From assembly GCA_903871715.1 (NCBI GenBank), contig CAIQHW010000049.1, positions 1 through 6,816 of the forward strand: a DNA stretch of 6,816 nucleotides, given 5' to 3'. Shown in pieces: positions 1 to 5,985 of this stretch (positions within the stretch are counted from its first letter, which is position 1; each line of letters opens with the position of its first letter). The stretch comes from an uncultured bacterium (GTDB taxonomy: Bacteria; Bacteroidota; Bacteroidia; Chitinophagales; CAIODY01). Under the pieces are notes generated by a model, which saw only the letters and a list, made by a program, of their open reading frames with translations, did not search any database and was not told where the DNA came from. A program made the translations under genes and the position numbers.

Positions 1-7
1 ATTATTT

Positions 8-15
8 TACTTTCG
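8..15 (+). promoter_or_regulatory. Possible -7 box of the peptide transporter gene
   Basis: TACTTTCG differs by one base from the Bacteroidota -7 consensus TAnnTTTG and ends 22 bp before the ATG at 38. That is close to the 20-26 bp spacing seen at other genes here. The -33 region lies outside the window, so this is a weak call made from the -7 element and spacing alone. Confidence 0.35.
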
Positions 16-37
16 CTGCAACGCATAAAAAATAACT

Positions 38-1540
38 ATGGTAGAAACAACACTCTCCAACATTCAAAATTTCAAAGGAAAATATCCCAAGCAATTGTGG
101 TATTTATTTTTTAGCGAAATGTGGGAACGCTTTTGTTTCTATGGCATGAGAGGCATGTTGGTCGTTTTCATGGTGGATAAAATTGTTGGTTTGCACATGG
201 ATGATGCGGTGGCAAACAAGCAATATGGCTCTACACAAGCGTTTGTGTATGCTTTCACTTTCATCGGTGGTTTGTTTGCTGATAAAATTTTGGGCTTTCG
301 TAAATCACTTTTTTGGGGCGGTATATTAATGATTATTGGCAGTTGCATTTTAGCATTCGACCCCAGTCATTTATTTTATTTAGGCATTAGTTTCACCATT
401 GTTGGCACTGGATTTTTCAAACCCAATATTTCTTCGATGGTTGGGCAATTGTATAAGGATGGCGATCACCGCACCGATGCAGGCTTTTCGTTGTTTTATG
501 CTGGCATCAATTTAGGTGCTTTGATTGGTGGTTATTTATGTGTAGCCGTTGCAAAAGGAGATTTATTTAGCAACATCATTGCTGAAAACCTGCGTTGGAA
601 CTATGCTTTCGGGTTTGCTGCTGTGGTAATGACGATAAGTTTACTCACTTTTATTTACACCAAAAAAACTTTAGGCCCCATCGGTTTGCAACCAATTATT
701 AAAACAAAAAGGTTCGAGTATTTCACGTATGCCGCATCATTGCTCATTATTCCTATCATCATGAAAATGGTTTCAAAAACTGAATACACCGATTATTTTA
801 TGTACACGATTGGACCATTAACTTTAGTTTATCTGATTTATGAAATGAAAAGTTTGACCAAAATTGAAGTGCAAAAATTAGGTGCAGCATTAGTTTTTGT
901 GATTTTCTCCGTTTTGTTTTGGGCATTTTTTGAACAAAGCGGTGGCTCATTAAGTTTGTTTGCACAACACAATTTATCGAGCGATATTTTAGGTTTTCAT
1001 CTCGACCCCAATGGTGTCAACAATTCGATGAATTCGTTGGTCGTAATTTTGTTTGCAGGCTTGCTGGGCATGCTTTGGCTGTGGCTTAACAAGCGAAAAT
1101 CCGAACCTAATTCTATTGTAAAATTTGGTTTAGGATTTTTGTTTTTAGCAGGTGGATTTTTCATTTTTTATTGGTTAAAAAATATGGCTGATGCAAACGG
1201 AATCACTTCATTAAGTTGGTTTTCATTTGGTTGGTTTATCATCACCTTTGGCGAATTAAGTTTATCGCCAATTGGCATGAGTTTGATGACCAAACTTTCG
1301 CCTCAAAAACTGCAAGGTGTGATGATGGGCATGTGGTTTTTAGCCAGTGCCTACGGGCAATATGTAGCAGGAATTTTAGGCGCAAATATTGCATCATCAT
1401 CTGCTCATTCAACTAATTTAGAAGCACTAAATCTTTATTGTTTGGGTTATAAGCAATTGGCCATTTATGCGTTAGTATTGGGATTAGTGATGATTTTAAT
1501 TTCACCCTTGGTGAAAAAATGGATGCATGGGGTTAAATAA
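38..1540 (+). CDS. POT/PTR2-family proton-coupled di/tripeptide transporter
   Basis: An inner-membrane MFS-type symporter that probably imports di- and tripeptides with protons. The 500-residue length is normal for bacterial POT proteins, and hydrophobic segments run throughout, consistent with 12-14 membrane spans. Family motifs are intact: the ExxER motif in TM1 (E27, E30, R31, followed by FCFYG), the PTR2 signature GTGFFKPNIS at about 123-132 with the conserved lysine K128, FYAGINLGA at 153-161, a glutamate in FEQSGG (E299) and a second in GELSLSPIGMS (E406). In studied POT proteins these charged residues couple proton movement to peptide binding. The ATG at 38 places the usual short cytoplasmic tail before TM1. 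The stop is followed after 31 bp by the likely start of a secreted TPR protein on the same strand, so co-transcription is plausible. Substrate specificity cannot be read from sequence; some POT members carry nitrate or other solutes. No frameshift or missing motif is seen. Confidence 0.95.
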   Translation: MVETTLSNIQNFKGKYPKQLWYLFFSEMWERFCFYGMRGMLVVFMVDKIVGLHMDDAVANKQYGSTQAFVYAFTFIGGLFADKILGFRKSLFWGGILMIIGSCILAFDPSHLFYLGISFTIVGTGFFKPNISSMVGQLYKDGDHRTDAGFSLFYAGINLGALIGGYLCVAVAKGDLFSNIIAENLRWNYAFGFAAVVMTISLLTFIYTKKTLGPIGLQPIIKTKRFEYFTYAASLLIIPIIMKMVSKTEYTDYFMYTIGPLTLVYLIYEMKSLTKIEVQKLGAALVFVIFSVLFWAFFEQSGGSLSLFAQHNLSSDILGFHLDPNGVNNSMNSLVVILFAGLLGMLWLWLNKRKSEPNSIVKFGLGFLFLAGGFFIFYWLKNMADANGITSLSWFSFGWFIITFGELSLSPIGMSLMTKLSPQKLQGVMMGMWFLASAYGQYVAGILGANIASSSAHSTNLEALNLYCLGYKQLAIYALVLGLVMILISPLVKKWMHGVK

Positions 1541-1577
1541 TTTGAAGATGAATCAATTTGAAAATTTGAAAATGAAA
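1539..1577 (+). repeat. TTTGAARAT direct-repeat cluster at gene junction
   Basis: TTTGAAGAT at 1541-1549 is followed by TTTGAAAAT at 1557-1565 and again at 1565-1573. The flanks also match: 1539-1553 and 1563-1577 are 15-bp imperfect direct repeats set 24 bp apart. The cluster fills the gap between the transporter stop and the TPR gene and includes the ATG at 1572. I recall similar TTTGAAAAT-rich strings between genes in other Bacteroidota, but this is from memory and untested. Confidence 0.6.
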
Positions 1578-2714
1578 TACAAGAAACTATTTAGAATAAT
1601 TGTAGTGGTAAGTTTATTCACCATTGCTGATTCGCCATTCACATCTTTCGCACAAGATGTGAAAACAGCAGGCGAAATTGATGCAGCTAACGCTGCAAAA
1701 AATTATCAGCATGGTATTGAATTGATGAAAAAAGAAAATTACAAAGGTGCTATTGAAGCCTTGAATGATGCGGTGGACTTGGATAGCAGCCGAGCCAATT
1801 ATCAATTTCAGTTAAGTTTGGCGCATTATTATTCCAAAAATTTTGAAACAACAATTAAGGTGTTGAAAAATTTGCTTCGCAAATTTCCAGCTGATGTGCG
1901 CTATTATGATTTGATGGCGGAAAGTTACATGGAATTGCGCAACGACAAGAAGGCGGAGAATGTGTTGCAAGAAGGCATCAAAAAATATCCCAACTCGGGC
2001 AGCTTATTTAGTCAGTTGGGGAAAATTGAATACGGGCATAAAAATTTAAACACTGCTATTATGTATTGGGAACGTGGAATAGCTGCCGAGCCAACGTTTC
2101 CATCCAATTATTATTTTGCTTCGCAAGCTTATGGAGCTACTTCAGAAAAAATGTGGGCAATTATTTATGGCGAAATTTTTGTGAATTTAGAAACCAATAC
2201 CGAGCGCACTTACGAAATTTTAAATCGTTTGTTTGATGATTATAAACAAGCCGTTTTTATTAAATCGCCTCGAAATAAATATGCGCTGTTTACCGATGAA
2301 CGCACTCATTTATCAGAAAAGGAATTTAAAGACACGATGTTGTTTCATAAAAATTTTGCGATGGCTTACAACAATATTGCGCAACGCTGTGTGACTGAAT
2401 TTAAAGACAAAGTAACTACCGAAGCCATCATAAAATTTCGTACAAAATTTATCACACTATGGTATAGTCGAAATTTTCCGCTCGATTTTCCTAACCCAAT
2501 TTTTGATTATCAACGCCAAGTAATTAGCGAAAATTATTTCGATTGTTATAACTATTGGCTCTTTAGCAAAGGTAATGCAAAAGCCTTCAACGATTGGCTA
2601 GAGTTGAATAAGAAGAAATACGACCAATTTTTAAAATGGTTTTTGTCACATCCGTTAGAGATGGATAAAACTAATTTTATTAACCGCACCAAGATAGCGG
2701 CGAAGTTGAATTAA
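1572..2714 (+). CDS. Secreted TPR-repeat protein, function unknown
   Basis: A 380-residue exported protein when started at the ATG at 1572. That start gives a standard signal peptide: MKYKK, a hydrophobic core (LFRIIVVVSLF) and a likely cut in TSFA|QD, before Gln as is common in Bacteroidota. Longer in-frame starts at 1527 (overlapping the transporter by 14 bp) and 1548 would put extra residues from the repeat cluster ahead of the signal, so I prefer 1572. Residues about 42-195 form roughly four to five tetratricopeptide helices with the usual small/aromatic pattern (AKNYQHGIELMKKENYKGAIEALNDA is split across the first repeat; later ones include YDLMAESYMELRNDKKAENV and LGKIEYGHKNLNTAIMYWERG). 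The C-terminal 160 residues or so are rich in aromatic and charged residues and match no family I recognise. TPR domains usually bind proteins or peptides, so an envelope scaffold role is likely but inferred. It may share a transcript with the peptide transporter. Confidence 0.88.
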   Translation: MKYKKLFRIIVVVSLFTIADSPFTSFAQDVKTAGEIDAANAAKNYQHGIELMKKENYKGAIEALNDAVDLDSSRANYQFQLSLAHYYSKNFETTIKVLKNLLRKFPADVRYYDLMAESYMELRNDKKAENVLQEGIKKYPNSGSLFSQLGKIEYGHKNLNTAIMYWERGIAAEPTFPSNYYFASQAYGATSEKMWAIIYGEIFVNLETNTERTYEILNRLFDDYKQAVFIKSPRNKYALFTDERTHLSEKEFKDTMLFHKNFAMAYNNIAQRCVTEFKDKVTTEAIIKFRTKFITLWYSRNFPLDFPNPIFDYQRQVISENYFDCYNYWLFSKGNAKAFNDWLELNKKKYDQFLKWFLSHPLEMDKTNFINRTKIAAKLN

Positions 2715-2756
2715 TAGTCGAAATAAGATTGCAATTTTAATGAAAATATAGAAAAT
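2715..2756. other. Short convergent gap between the TPR gene and thiD
   Basis: Forty-two AT-rich bases separate the two convergent stop codons. I see no GC-rich stem followed by a T-run on either strand. How both transcripts end here is not evident. Confidence 0.5.
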
Positions 2757-3527
2757 CTACAACCCATTTTTATGATGAAAACCTAACTTGTTTTTATTGC
2801 TTAATAAAAAATGATAGGTATATTTTTTTGCGGTTTCACAACTTTTTATCAAAGACATTTGCAACCCCAAATTAGCTGCTATGGCTGATGACAACACACA
2901 ACCACTGCCATGTTTTTCAAACCCGATCAATCTTGGTAACGGAAATGAATAAATTTTTCCGTTTGTAAATAACAAATCAATTGCCTCCGCACCTACTTGA
3001 TGCCCACCTTTTAGTAAAATAGCACAATCGGTTTTTAAATCAGCAATTATTTTTTCTGGTTGGATATTTTGGAATAAATTTTGCGCCTCAAAGTAATTGG
3101 GAGTTATTAAATAAAACGAGTTTAATAGTTTCAAAAACTGATGTGCCTGATTCTGATAGAAATCAAAACCAGATGAGGATTTTAAGACCGTGTCGAAAAT
3201 TATTTTGATGCAAGGATTTTGCTGTTTTAAAAATTCAACCAAATTTTGTAGCAATTCAAAATTTTCTATCAATCCAATTTTTACAATCTCAATTTTGTAA
3301 ACACGAAATAAAATTTCCAACTGCTCTATAATTTGTTGCTGCGAAAACCAATAAACTTTTTCAAAAACATTTTCATTTTGTATAGTTATGCATGTGGTTG
3401 CGCTAATACCCATTACATCATGCACTTCAAATGTCTTACAATCAGCTAAAACACCTGCACCACCTGATGGATCGAATCCACCAATGCTTAAAACAATTGG
3501 GCGTTGATATGGAATTAATAATTTCAA
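2757..3527 (-). CDS. thiD: Hydroxymethylpyrimidine/phosphomethylpyrimidine kinase (ThiD family)
   Basis: A cytoplasmic ribokinase-fold kinase expected to phosphorylate HMP and HMP-phosphate to HMP-diphosphate in thiamine biosynthesis or salvage. Motifs run in the right order, numbered here from the upstream TTG at 3629: LSIGGFDPSGGAG (48-59), the substrate region ADCKTFE (62-68), KIGL (117-120), FDTVLKSSSG (145-154, in place of the usual DPVMVxKSG), LITPNYFEAQNLF (174-186), LLKGGH (205-210) and KHGSGC (239-244) holding the anion hole and the catalytic Cys244. The reading frame has no ATG before the first motif. It opens only at a TTG at 3629, which adds about 40 residues unlike the family. 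I place the start at the TTG at 3527, giving 256 residues, a normal ThiD length, beginning MKLLIPYQRPIVLSIGG. A near-consensus -7 box lies 23 bp upstream. The stop is TAG at 2759-2757. No other thiamine genes and no TPP riboswitch are visible. It could act on pyridoxal or a related substrate, since the ThiD and PdxK families overlap. Function is fairly sure; the start is not. Confidence 0.87.
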   Translation of the reverse strand: MKLLIPYQRPIVLSIGGFDPSGGAGVLADCKTFEVHDVMGISATTCITIQNENVFEKVYWFSQQQIIEQLEILFRVYKIEIVKIGLIENFELLQNLVEFLKQQNPCIKIIFDTVLKSSSGFDFYQNQAHQFLKLLNSFYLITPNYFEAQNLFQNIQPEKIIADLKTDCAILLKGGHQVGAEAIDLLFTNGKIYSFPLPRLIGFEKHGSGCVLSSAIAANLGLQMSLIKSCETAKKYTYHFLLSNKNKLGFHHKNGL

Positions 3528-3550
3528 ATGTGCAAATCTCAACAAAAAAA

Positions 3551-3558
3551 GAAAAGTA
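3551..3558 (-). promoter_or_regulatory. Possible -7 box of thiD
   Basis: Read on the minus strand this is TACTTTTC, one base off TAnnTTTG, and it ends 23 bp before the TTG at 3527. The spacing matches the other promoter-to-start distances in the window and supports the shorter ThiD. No convincing -33 TTTG lies at the expected distance, so confidence is low. Confidence 0.35.
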
Positions 3559-3649
3559 TTTTCAATTTGACAAAATGATTTGGATAAAAACCAAAGATTT
3601 TTTTCACCAATAAAACTTTCATAGCTCAAGAAAACTTACAACTAATTTA

Positions 3650-3657
3650 TACCTTTG
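3650..3657 (+). promoter_or_regulatory. Bacteroidota -7 promoter box for the FKBP lipoprotein gene
   Basis: TACCTTTG followed by C is a perfect match to TAnnTTTG and the commonest form of this element in Bacteroidota housekeeping promoters. Transcription should begin a few bases downstream, leaving a leader of about 60 nt before the ATG at 3727. The leader is strikingly A-rich: 3658-3726 contains only three G residues. The in-frame TTG at 3655 lies inside this box and so cannot be the start codon. A -33 TTTG is not obvious. Confidence 0.75.
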
Positions 3658-3726
3658 CGCCCTCAATTTTTTAAAACAGTTTTCAAAATCAAAACAAATA
3701 AAAAACAAAATAACAATTCAAAAAGC

Positions 3727-4611
3727 ATGAGAAACATTATCAAAATCAGTTTGTGTTCGCTGTGTTTATTCGCAATCATTTCTTGTAATCAAATGGGCGG
3801 ATTTAAAAAATTAGCTGGCGGCGTAGAATACAAAATCTTAAAAGAAGGGACTTCAAAAGAAAATATAAAAGTGGGCGATGTGGCTTTGGTTTACATCATC
3901 AATTCTACCGACAAAGATTCTATTATCATGGATTCGCACAAATCGCAAAACGGTATGCCACCAAAACCATTCACCATTCCTATCAAAGCCAGCCAAGGCA
4001 AATTTGATATCATGGGTTGGATGATAAAGTTGAAAAAAGGTGACAGTGCTGTGTTTATGATTCCTACTGATTCTATTTTCCCTGATGAAAAAAATCGTCC
4101 GCCATTTATAAAAGCACATTCAAAAGTGAAATCAATTATTGCAGTAGTGGATGTAATGAGCGAAGCACAAGCACAACAAAAACAAATGGATGAAATGAAA
4201 AAAACTGCTGCCGACCAAGATGGCATGATTCAAAGTTACGTTGCTGAAAAAGGTTTAAAAGACGTAAAAAAAACATCCAATGGATTGTATTACCTCATCA
4301 CCAAAGCTGGCTCTGGACCTAATGCTGAGGCTGGTAAAAAAGTAAAAATGAATTACACTGGTCAATTATTAAATGGAAAGAAATTCGATTCAAATGTGGA
4401 TACAACTTTTCATCACGTGCAACCTTTCGAGTTTACATTGGGGCAACATCAGGTTATTCCAGGTTGGGATGAAGGCATTGCTTTATTGAATAAAGGTGCA
4501 AAAGCAACATTCATTATCCCTTCTGCTTTAGGTTATGGTTCTCAAGGTAATCCAACTATTCCAGCTAATTCGATTTTAGTATTTGATGTTGAATTAGTAA
4601 GTTTTAAATAA
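3727..4611 (+). CDS. Two-domain FKBP-type peptidyl-prolyl isomerase lipoprotein
   Basis: A 294-residue envelope lipoprotein expected to catalyse cis-trans isomerisation of prolyl bonds and help fold exported proteins. The ATG at 3727 gives a lipoprotein signal, MRNIIKISLCSLCLFAIISC, with lipobox IISC and lipidated Cys20. No acidic surface-export signal follows the Cys, so a periplasm-facing anchor is likely. Residues about 26-144 form a degenerate FKBP-like domain: it keeps the GW and the KKGDSAVFMIP strand (about 97-113) but lacks the GYG and terminal VFDVEL pattern. A charged helical linker (about 145-180) leads to a canonical FKBP domain (about 186-294) with MNYTGQLLNGKKFDS (Tyr210, Asp221), VIPGWDEG (Trp247), ALGYGSQG (Tyr270) and ILVFDVELVSF (Phe286). 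These correspond to the active-site residues of FKBP12. The N-terminal domain may bind client proteins or dimerise; that is inference. The gene has its own promoter, is divergent from thiD and ends at a hairpin terminator, so it is probably monocistronic. Confidence 0.93.
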   Translation: MRNIIKISLCSLCLFAIISCNQMGGFKKLAGGVEYKILKEGTSKENIKVGDVALVYIINSTDKDSIIMDSHKSQNGMPPKPFTIPIKASQGKFDIMGWMIKLKKGDSAVFMIPTDSIFPDEKNRPPFIKAHSKVKSIIAVVDVMSEAQAQQKQMDEMKKTAADQDGMIQSYVAEKGLKDVKKTSNGLYYLITKAGSGPNAEAGKKVKMNYTGQLLNGKKFDSNVDTTFHHVQPFEFTLGQHQVIPGWDEGIALLNKGAKATFIIPSALGYGSQGNPTIPANSILVFDVELVSFK

Positions 4612-4622
4612 TTTTTTCAAAA

Positions 4623-4657
4623 AAGATTTGCCGAGTTTTTACAACTTGGCAAATCTT
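4623..4657 (+). terminator. Rho-independent-type hairpin after the FKBP gene
   Basis: The left arm AAGATTTGCCGAG (4623-4635) pairs with the right arm CTTGGCAAATCTT (4645-4657): 13 base pairs including one G-T wobble, around a 9-base loop. The stem begins 11 bp after the FKBP stop. The downstream tail AATTTC is a weak T-tract. On the other strand the stem is followed by TTTTTTG, but no minus-strand gene ends here. It lies before the pdhB promoter and so insulates the two genes. Confidence 0.78.
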
Positions 4658-4675
4658 AATTTCAAAACGTTACAC

Positions 4676-4683
4676 TATTTTTG
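4676..4683 (+). promoter_or_regulatory. Bacteroidota -7 promoter box for pdhB
   Basis: TATTTTTG matches TAnnTTTG exactly and ends 20 bp before the ATG at 4704. The only longer in-frame start, GTG at 4683, overlaps the last base of this box and can be discarded. The -33 element is unclear, because the expected region runs into the right arm of the preceding terminator. Confidence 0.65.
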
Positions 4684-4703
4684 TGTTTGAAAAACAAAAT
4701 CAA

Positions 4704-5681
4704 ATGAGAACAATAGCATTCCGCCAAGCCTTACGTGAAGCCATGCAAGAAGAAATGCGCAAAGATACCAACATTTTTTTGATGGGCGAAGAAGTGGCAC
4801 AATACAACGGTGCATACAAAGTAAGCCAAGGCATGTTGGATGAGTTTGGTGCAAAAAGAATTATCGATACACCTATTTCCGAATTGGGCTTTGCCGCTGT
4901 GGGCGTAGGTTCTGCCATGAATGGTGTGCGACCGATTATCGAATTTATGACTTGGAATTTTGCCGTGTTGGCATTCGACCAAATTGTAAATAGCGCAGCA
5001 AAAACACGAGCTATGAGTGCAGGGCAATTTGGTTGCCCTATTGTATTTCGTGGACCATCCGGTTCTGCTGGTCAGCTTGGAGCACAGCACAGTCAAGCAT
5101 TTGAAAACTGGATGGCAAATGTTCCAGGTTTAAAAGTGATTAGCGTTTCAAATCCTTACGATGCTAAAGGTTTATTAAAATCAGCCATTATTGATAACGA
5201 TCCGATTTGTTTTTTTGAATCGGAAGTGATGTATGGCGATATGGGCGAAGTGCCCGAAGAAGAATATTATATTCCAATTGGCAAAGCCGATGTAAAAAAA
5301 GTGGGTTCAGATGTAACCATCATTTCTTACAATAAAATGATGAAAGTGGCTTTGGCTGCGGCTGATGAATTGGCTAAAGAAAATATTAGTGCCGAAGTAA
5401 TTGATTTGCGCACCATTCGTCCGTTGGATATGGATACAATAATTGAATCGGTGAAAAAAACAAACCGCTGTTTGATTGTAGAAGAGAGCTGGCCATTTGG
5501 AGCCGTGTGTACAGAAATTACCTATCGTTTACAAAAAGATGCTTTCGATTATTTAGATGCGCCTATACGTCGAATAACCACTGCTGATGCCAGCATGCAT
5601 TATGCACCAAATTTGGTAGAAGCATTTTTACCTAGCGTTTCAAAAGTGGTAAAAGCAGTAAAAGCAGTGCTCTATAAATAA
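4704..5681 (+). CDS. pdhB: Pyruvate dehydrogenase E1 component, beta subunit
   Basis: The beta chain of the alpha2-beta2 E1 enzyme, which uses thiamine diphosphate to decarboxylate pyruvate and pass the acetyl group to the E2 lipoyl domain. It is cytoplasmic. The ATG at 4704 gives 325 residues starting MRTIAFRQALREAMQEEM, the normal start and length for this family. Hallmarks in order: FLMGEEVAQYNGAYKVSQGM (residues 25-44), IDTPISELGFAAVGVGSAMNG with Glu60, the glutamate that activates the cofactor in this fold, IEFMTWNFAVLAFDQIVNSAAK, the PSGSAGQLGAQHSQ loop, and a transketolase C-terminal domain beginning near VKKVGSDVTIISYN and containing VIDLRTIRPLD and VEESWPFGAV. A branched-chain 2-oxo acid E1 beta is the main alternative, but the GAYKVSQGM region is more typical of PdhB. 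No pdhA, E2 or E3 gene is adjacent; the alpha subunit must be elsewhere if it exists. The gene has its own promoter and appears monocistronic. Confidence 0.94.
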   Translation: MRTIAFRQALREAMQEEMRKDTNIFLMGEEVAQYNGAYKVSQGMLDEFGAKRIIDTPISELGFAAVGVGSAMNGVRPIIEFMTWNFAVLAFDQIVNSAAKTRAMSAGQFGCPIVFRGPSGSAGQLGAQHSQAFENWMANVPGLKVISVSNPYDAKGLLKSAIIDNDPICFFESEVMYGDMGEVPEEEYYIPIGKADVKKVGSDVTIISYNKMMKVALAAADELAKENISAEVIDLRTIRPLDMDTIIESVKKTNRCLIVEESWPFGAVCTEITYRLQKDAFDYLDAPIRRITTADASMHYAPNLVEAFLPSVSKVVKAVKAVLYK

Positions 5682-5724
5682 TTACTCAAGGTTTTTTTTA
5701 CTTTTTAGTATAATCAATATAGTT

Positions 5725-5754
5725 GGTATTTTAAGGTATTTTAAGGTGTTTTTA
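5725..5754 (+). repeat. Three tandem 10-bp repeats
   Basis: GGTATTTTAA occurs exactly at 5725-5734 and 5735-5744, then imperfectly as GGTGTTTTTA at 5745-5754. The last unit overlaps the stop codon of the minus-strand small ORF (5754-5752). The unit has no inverted symmetry and does not form a hairpin. It lies between the pdhB stop and the end of the small ORF. Confidence 0.8.
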
Positions 5755-5865
5755 CTTTTCATTCATGTAATCATCTTTCCAAATTAATATCAAGCAAGCT
5801 AAACTTAACATTAAAATAATAATACCTAATACAATACTTATAACTGTCAACAATTCATCATTCAT
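5752..5865 (-). CDS. Putative 37-residue single-span membrane protein
   Basis: An ATG-to-TAA frame on the minus strand. Translation begins MNDELLTVISIVLGIIILM and continues SLACLILIWKDDYMNEK. It has a short acidic N-terminus, about 24 hydrophobic residues (roughly 5-29), then a charged tail of Lys, Asp and Glu: the profile of a small bitopic inner-membrane protein. A perfect -7 box sits 26 bp upstream (5899-5892), which is much of the reason for believing it. It is convergent with pdhB and divergent from the gene at 5986. I recognise no family. Small respiratory-complex subunits and type I toxins have similar size and shape, but nothing specific links it to either. It could be a chance frame in AT-rich DNA, where hydrophobic codons are common. 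Confidence 0.5.
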   Translation of the reverse strand: MNDELLTVISIVLGIIILMLSLACLILIWKDDYMNEK

Positions 5866-5891
5866 AGAAATAATACCATTTTCATTTTTTG

Positions 5892-5899
5892 CAAATTTA
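5892..5899 (-). promoter_or_regulatory. -7 promoter box for the small membrane protein
   Basis: On the minus strand this reads TAAATTTG, a perfect TAnnTTTG match, ending 26 bp before the ATG at 5865. No TTTG was found at the -33 distance. In DNA this AT-rich the motif can arise by chance. Confidence 0.45.
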
Positions 5900-5960
5900 T
5901 TAAAAAAAAGTATTTTTATGATGAGTTCGAGTAATGTTTTTTCTGCAAAAGAATATTTGA

Positions 5961-5968
5961 TACTTTTA
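5961..5968 (+). promoter_or_regulatory. Possible -7 box for the gene at 5986
   Basis: TACTTTTA has one mismatch to TAnnTTTG and ends 17 bp before the ATG at 5986. It is the best candidate in the gap, but the short leader and missing -33 element make it uncertain. Confidence 0.3.
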
Positions 5969-5985
5969 TTGCCACAATCATTTTT

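Larger units (their letters stand above)
5682..5985. other. 304-bp gap between pdhB and the gene at 5986
   Basis: From left to right: a T-run at about 5693-5700 soon after the pdhB stop but with no clear stem before it, the tandem repeats, the minus-strand small ORF, its promoter, and about 85 bp of AT-rich DNA leading to the gene at 5986. No tRNA or riboswitch fold was recognised. A 23-codon plus-strand frame (5918-5989) is discussed under findings. Confidence 0.5.

Noticed and set aside
1527..1571. Upstream in-frame starts for the TPR protein at 1527 and 1548, giving a 14-bp overlap with the transporter
   Set aside because: They place repeat-derived residues ahead of a complete signal peptide that starts at 1572.
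3431..3613. 60-codon plus-strand ORF opposite thiD
   Set aside because: Antisense to conserved ThiD codons and its start region; no domain or promoter, so it is a shadow frame.
3528..3726. TPP riboswitch controlling thiD
   Set aside because: No CTGAGA or other conserved THI-box sequence is visible on the minus strand upstream of thiD.
3853..4226. Two minus-strand ORFs of 88 and 111 codons opposite the FKBP gene
   Set aside because: They overlap each other and a well-supported gene and show no family features.
4700..5096. Minus-strand ORFs of 72 and 121 codons opposite pdhB
   Set aside because: Shadows of a strongly conserved coding region; composition unlike real proteins of this genome.
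5682..5751. Intrinsic terminator after pdhB, suggested by the T-run at about 5693-5700
   Set aside because: No stem of useful length precedes the T-run, so the run alone is not enough.
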